8,760 bases of DNA from Candidatus Mediterraneibacter colneyensis (lineage in GTDB: Bacteria > Bacillota > Clostridia > Lachnospirales > Lachnospiraceae), in the NCBI GenBank assembly GCA_019114745.1, contig DXEY01000032.1, positions 1 to 8,760 on the forward strand, given 5' to 3'. Positions within the stretch are counted from its first letter, which is position 1. Every line of letters starts with the position of its first letter. The position numbers were made by a program, and so were the translations under genes. The notes beneath the pieces are model-generated. The model worked only from the letters and a program-made list of their open reading frames with translations, was not told the DNA's origin and did no database searches. Of this stretch, positions 5,896 to 8,760 are shown piece after piece.

Positions 5896-8760
5896 GCGGA
5901 TGACGGCTGGGTCGGTGTAGAAGATCTGGGGGATCATTCCACAGAAAAGCCGGCGAAAGATGAAGTAGTGCCAAGCACGAACCAGTACAATTACCAGAAA
6001 GAAGAGCTTGCGGCGTTCTGCCATTTCGGACCGAATACCTTCAATAATACAGAGTGGGGGAATTATGGCGACCGATCGCCAGAAAGTATTTTTACTCTGA
6101 CGGAGGACTTTGATGCAGAGACACTGGTCAAGGCGGTAAAGGATGCAGGATTCCACAAGCTTATCGTTACGGCAAAGCACCACGATGGATTTTGTATCTG
6201 GGACAGCAAGTATACAGACTTTGACGTTGCTGCGACTAACTATCAGGATGCATCGGGACAAAAGGATATCCTTGCAGAGATCTCCAAGGCATGTACAGAC
6301 GAGGATATCGACATGGGACTTTATCTGTCTCCGTGGGATGTGCATGACAAAAGCTATGGATACTATGATAAAGATGGTAATGGTCTTTTGGGCAGCGACA
6401 AGCAGCCTGCCAATGGCATGACCTGGGATCAGGTTGAGGAAGCGGATGTATTCGATTATAACGAATATTATAACAACCAGCTAATAGAGATTCTGAGCAA
6501 TCCTAAATATGGAAATAATGGTCATTTCGTAGAGGTGTGGATGGATGGCGCCAAGGGAGGCGATAATGGCGATTACAGCCAGGCTCAGAATTATAAGTTT
6601 GAGGAGTGGTTCGCTACAATCCAGAAATATGAAGGTAAAAAGGGTGGTTATGATTCCGACTGTATGCTTTTCGGTGCAGAAGCATATACCACCGTGCGAT
6701 GGATCGGAAATGAGGACGGGTTCGCCGGGGAGGATACCTGGTCAAAATCCCGGGTAGACTACGATGCGAACACGATCAACAGCAGATCGCAGGGCGGCTA
6801 TACGCTTGGATGGGAGGACGGCAACCAGTGGACTGTGCCAGAGGCGGATGCCCGCATTACATCAGGATGGTTCTGGGGACCGAACAAGGCGACTCCGAAG
6901 TCATTGTCCGAACTTGCAAATATGTATTTCAATTCCGTAGGGCATAATTCCCCGCTGCTTCTGAACATCCCGCCGAATAATCAGGGGACGGTAGACCAGG
7001 CAATCCTCGACAGACTGGCGGAATTTGGACAAAATATCAAAGACACATTTGATGCTAACCTTGCAGCAGCAGAAGGGGCAGAGGTTTTTGCATCTAATGT
7101 ACGCGGGAATGACATAAAGTTCAGCCCTGCTAAGGTGACGGATGGAAAAGACGATACATACTGGACGACAGACGACGAAACAAGAGAAGGCAGCCTTCTG
7201 ATAGATTTGGGAACATCCCAGAGGTTTGATATTGTATCCATTGAGGAAGCAATCCAGAATGGACAGCACATCAATCAGTATAAAGTTGAGTACCGCTCAG
7301 GAAACGGTGACTGGACAGTGCTCAAAGAAGGCGTTACGATCGGAGCGAAACGACTGATCCGTACAGGTGCGATCAGAGCAGATCAGCTTCGGATAACGGT
7401 GACTGCGCCGGAAGGTAAAGTCCCGATGATCAGTGAAGTGGGCGTATATAAAGCGACAAAAGCCTTTGAGCTTCCGAGTTCGGCGCCTACGGGGATGGAA
7501 ATTATTGATATTGAGGACACCAATGTATCCGACGGAGTAGGATTTGACTTTGGCGGTTCAACATGGACAGCTGAGGAAGGCTCCCAGTTCGTTAACGGAA
7601 CAAATCGATGGACAAATGCCGGAGGCTCTCTTACCTTCAAGTTCCATGGATCAAAGTTCTATATTGTCGGCACAAAAGATCCAAAGCATGGTGACGCTAA
7701 GATTACAATTGATGGAGAACCAGCAGAGACGGTATCGACAAAAGCGGATGCAAGGGCAACCAGCCAGATATGGTACACCTCACCTGATTTGAGTGATGGC
7801 GACCATACAGTGACAATTGAAGCAGTTGGAGGCGCTCTTGGAATAGAAGCTGCTTATGTAATCAATAATGGCGGTATCGGAATGATCGGAATAGAGCAGA
7901 CCGAATACACAATGAATGAAGATGAAACGATGGATGTTAAGATCGTGCGTGTAGGAGGTTCTGAAGGACGCGTATCAGCACTTCTTACCGGAAATCCGGG
8001 CTCTGCGGTCCAGGGGGATTTTGACACGACGGCGAAGGTGGTGACATTGGGACCGGGCGAAACTGAGACAACAGTACCGGTAACAACAACGCGCGCGAAT
8101 GATGGCAAAGAGCCCGTGGAGAGTCGTGATTTTACCATTGTGTTGGATACTCCGAGTACAGGACTTATTCTCGGATTTAATGATTCTGCGACCGTACATA
8201 TACTTGATGCGGAGATGATGACGAAAGAAAAGCTCCAGACGCTGATCGATGACGTTGGCGGACGGATCGAAGGCGTATGGACAGGCGACTATGACGCTTA
8301 TGCATCGGCGCTCGCTGCTGCTGAAAAGTTAGCGGCACAAGATTCCCCGGATGCACTTGATATGATGCGTGCTTATCAGGCGCTGGAAGCAGCGGCAGAT
8401 GCAATGACAAAGAGAACGAAGTTCTCAGAGGACGACCCGGTTGTATTCCCAACAGTCAGTGGGGAAGAGACGCATGTAGAGGCTGAGTTACTGCGCCTCA
8501 TTGATGTTGCTAACGGTGAGCGACAGGCCATAGATGCCAGACCAAATGAAGACAAGAGCAATGGTTACTGGGTAAATTGGTTTAATAACGGAGATAAGAT
8601 TGAAATCCCGTATGTTGCCGATCGTACAGGAACATATACAGTCACAATGTCATGTACAAGTGGTGCAACACAATCTAATCCGAATCAGTTTACAGTAACT
8701 GGCAATAAGATTACTGCCGATCCAGTATCTGTATATAGCCGCGATCCAATGGGATCCGAC
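5800..8760 (+). CDS. Secreted GH29 alpha-L-fucosidase (subfamily B-like), 5' part; runs off the right edge
   Basis: The frame opens at GTG 5800 and stays open to the window end (987 codons, no stop). It is predicted to release alpha-1,3/1,4-linked fucose from Lewis-type glycans outside the cell. Modules: signal peptide (1-32), GH29 barrel (about 65-420), F5/8C-like module (about 428-552), another galactose-binding-like beta-sandwich (about 573-690), Calx-beta-like domain (about 694-804), FIVAR-like helical domain (about 808-870) and the start of a CBM6/35-like beta domain (from about 890). GH29 signatures are HFGPNTF with EWG (75-87), TAKHHDGF (124-131) and VWMDG with probable nucleophile D249. 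E285 in RWIGNE is the probable acid/base, as in GH29-B enzymes. Subfamily B specificity is inferred from these motifs. AGGGAG at 5788-5793, six bases before GTG, and the signal peptide support this start. It lies 103 nt after the GH2 gene on the same strand, probably in one operon. Confidence 0.94.
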   Translation, partial: MKKKSARSLALLMAAAMSATTFFGTGIPVVQAADDGWVGVEDLGDHSTEKPAKDEVVPSTNQYNYQKEELAAFCHFGPNTFNNTEWGNYGDRSPESIFTLTEDFDAETLVKAVKDAGFHKLIVTAKHHDGFCIWDSKYTDFDVAATNYQDASGQKDILAEISKACTDEDIDMGLYLSPWDVHDKSYGYYDKDGNGLLGSDKQPANGMTWDQVEEADVFDYNEYYNNQLIEILSNPKYGNNGHFVEVWMDGAKGGDNGDYSQAQNYKFEEWFATIQKYEGKKGGYDSDCMLFGAEAYTTVRWIGNEDGFAGEDTWSKSRVDYDANTINSRSQGGYTLGWEDGNQWTVPEADARITSGWFWGPNKATPKSLSELANMYFNSVGHNSPLLLNIPPNNQGTVDQAILDRLAEFGQNIKDTFDANLAAAEGAEVFASNVRGNDIKFSPAKVTDGKDDTYWTTDDETREGSLLIDLGTSQRFDIVSIEEAIQNGQHINQYKVEYRSGNGDWTVLKEGVTIGAKRLIRTGAIRADQLRITVTAPEGKVPMISEVGVYKATKAFELPSSAPTGMEIIDIEDTNVSDGVGFDFGGSTWTAEEGSQFVNGTNRWTNAGGSLTFKFHGSKFYIVGTKDPKHGDAKITIDGEPAETVSTKADARATSQIWYTSPDLSDGDHTVTIEAVGGALGIEAAYVINNGGIGMIGIEQTEYTMNEDETMDVKIVRVGGSEGRVSALLTGNPGSAVQGDFDTTAKVVTLGPGETETTVPVTTTRANDGKEPVESRDFTIVLDTPSTGLILGFNDSATVHILDAEMMTKEKLQTLIDDVGGRIEGVWTGDYDAYASALAAAEKLAAQDSPDALDMMRAYQALEAAADAMTKRTKFSEDDPVVFPTVSGEETHVEAELLRLIDVANGERQAIDARPNEDKSNGYWVNWFNNGDKIEIPYVADRTGTYTVTMSCTSGATQSNPNQFTVTGNKITADPVSVYSRDPMGSD

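Overview
The window looks like a chromosomal glycan-foraging locus from a Gram-positive gut bacterium of the Clostridia, most likely Lachnospiraceae. The grounds are Gram-positive signal peptides, a C-terminal cell-wall sorting signal of the AxTGD-hydrophobic-RKRR type, Big/Ig-like, CBM32, FIVAR and Calx-beta modules on very large secreted hydrolases, and moderate GC in the genes against an AT-rich intergenic region. Genus and species cannot be fixed from the sequence alone.

Layout: (1) Positions 1-404 hold no convincing gene. They contain a GC-richer structured segment (1-60), several perfect inverted repeats (73-86, 193-204, 211-231), a candidate extended -10 promoter (198-206), and a leader with competing stems ending in a T10 tract (259-334). 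An 8-bp perfect dyad (335-363) follows just before the ribosome binding site. A mini-ORF (382-408) overlaps the start of the first gene. (2) Positions 405-5696 encode an intact 1763-residue secreted, wall-anchored GH2 beta-galactosidase with many accessory domains. (3) Positions 5697-5799 are a short gap with a strong GAAA-capped hairpin lacking a U-tract. (4) Positions 5800-8760 encode the first 987 residues of a GTG-started secreted GH29 alpha-L-fucosidase that runs off the right edge.

The two enzymes make biochemical sense together. GH29 subfamily B-like fucosidases remove the alpha-1,3/1,4-fucose that blocks Lewis-type N-acetyllactosamine, and a BgaA-like GH2 enzyme can then remove the exposed beta-galactose. 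CBM32-like and other carbohydrate-binding modules would hold both on host mucin, milk or epithelial glycans. Operon organisation is inferred from same strand, a 103-nt gap and no recognisable second promoter. No new enzyme system is evident. The least explained part is the roughly 400-nt upstream regulatory region.
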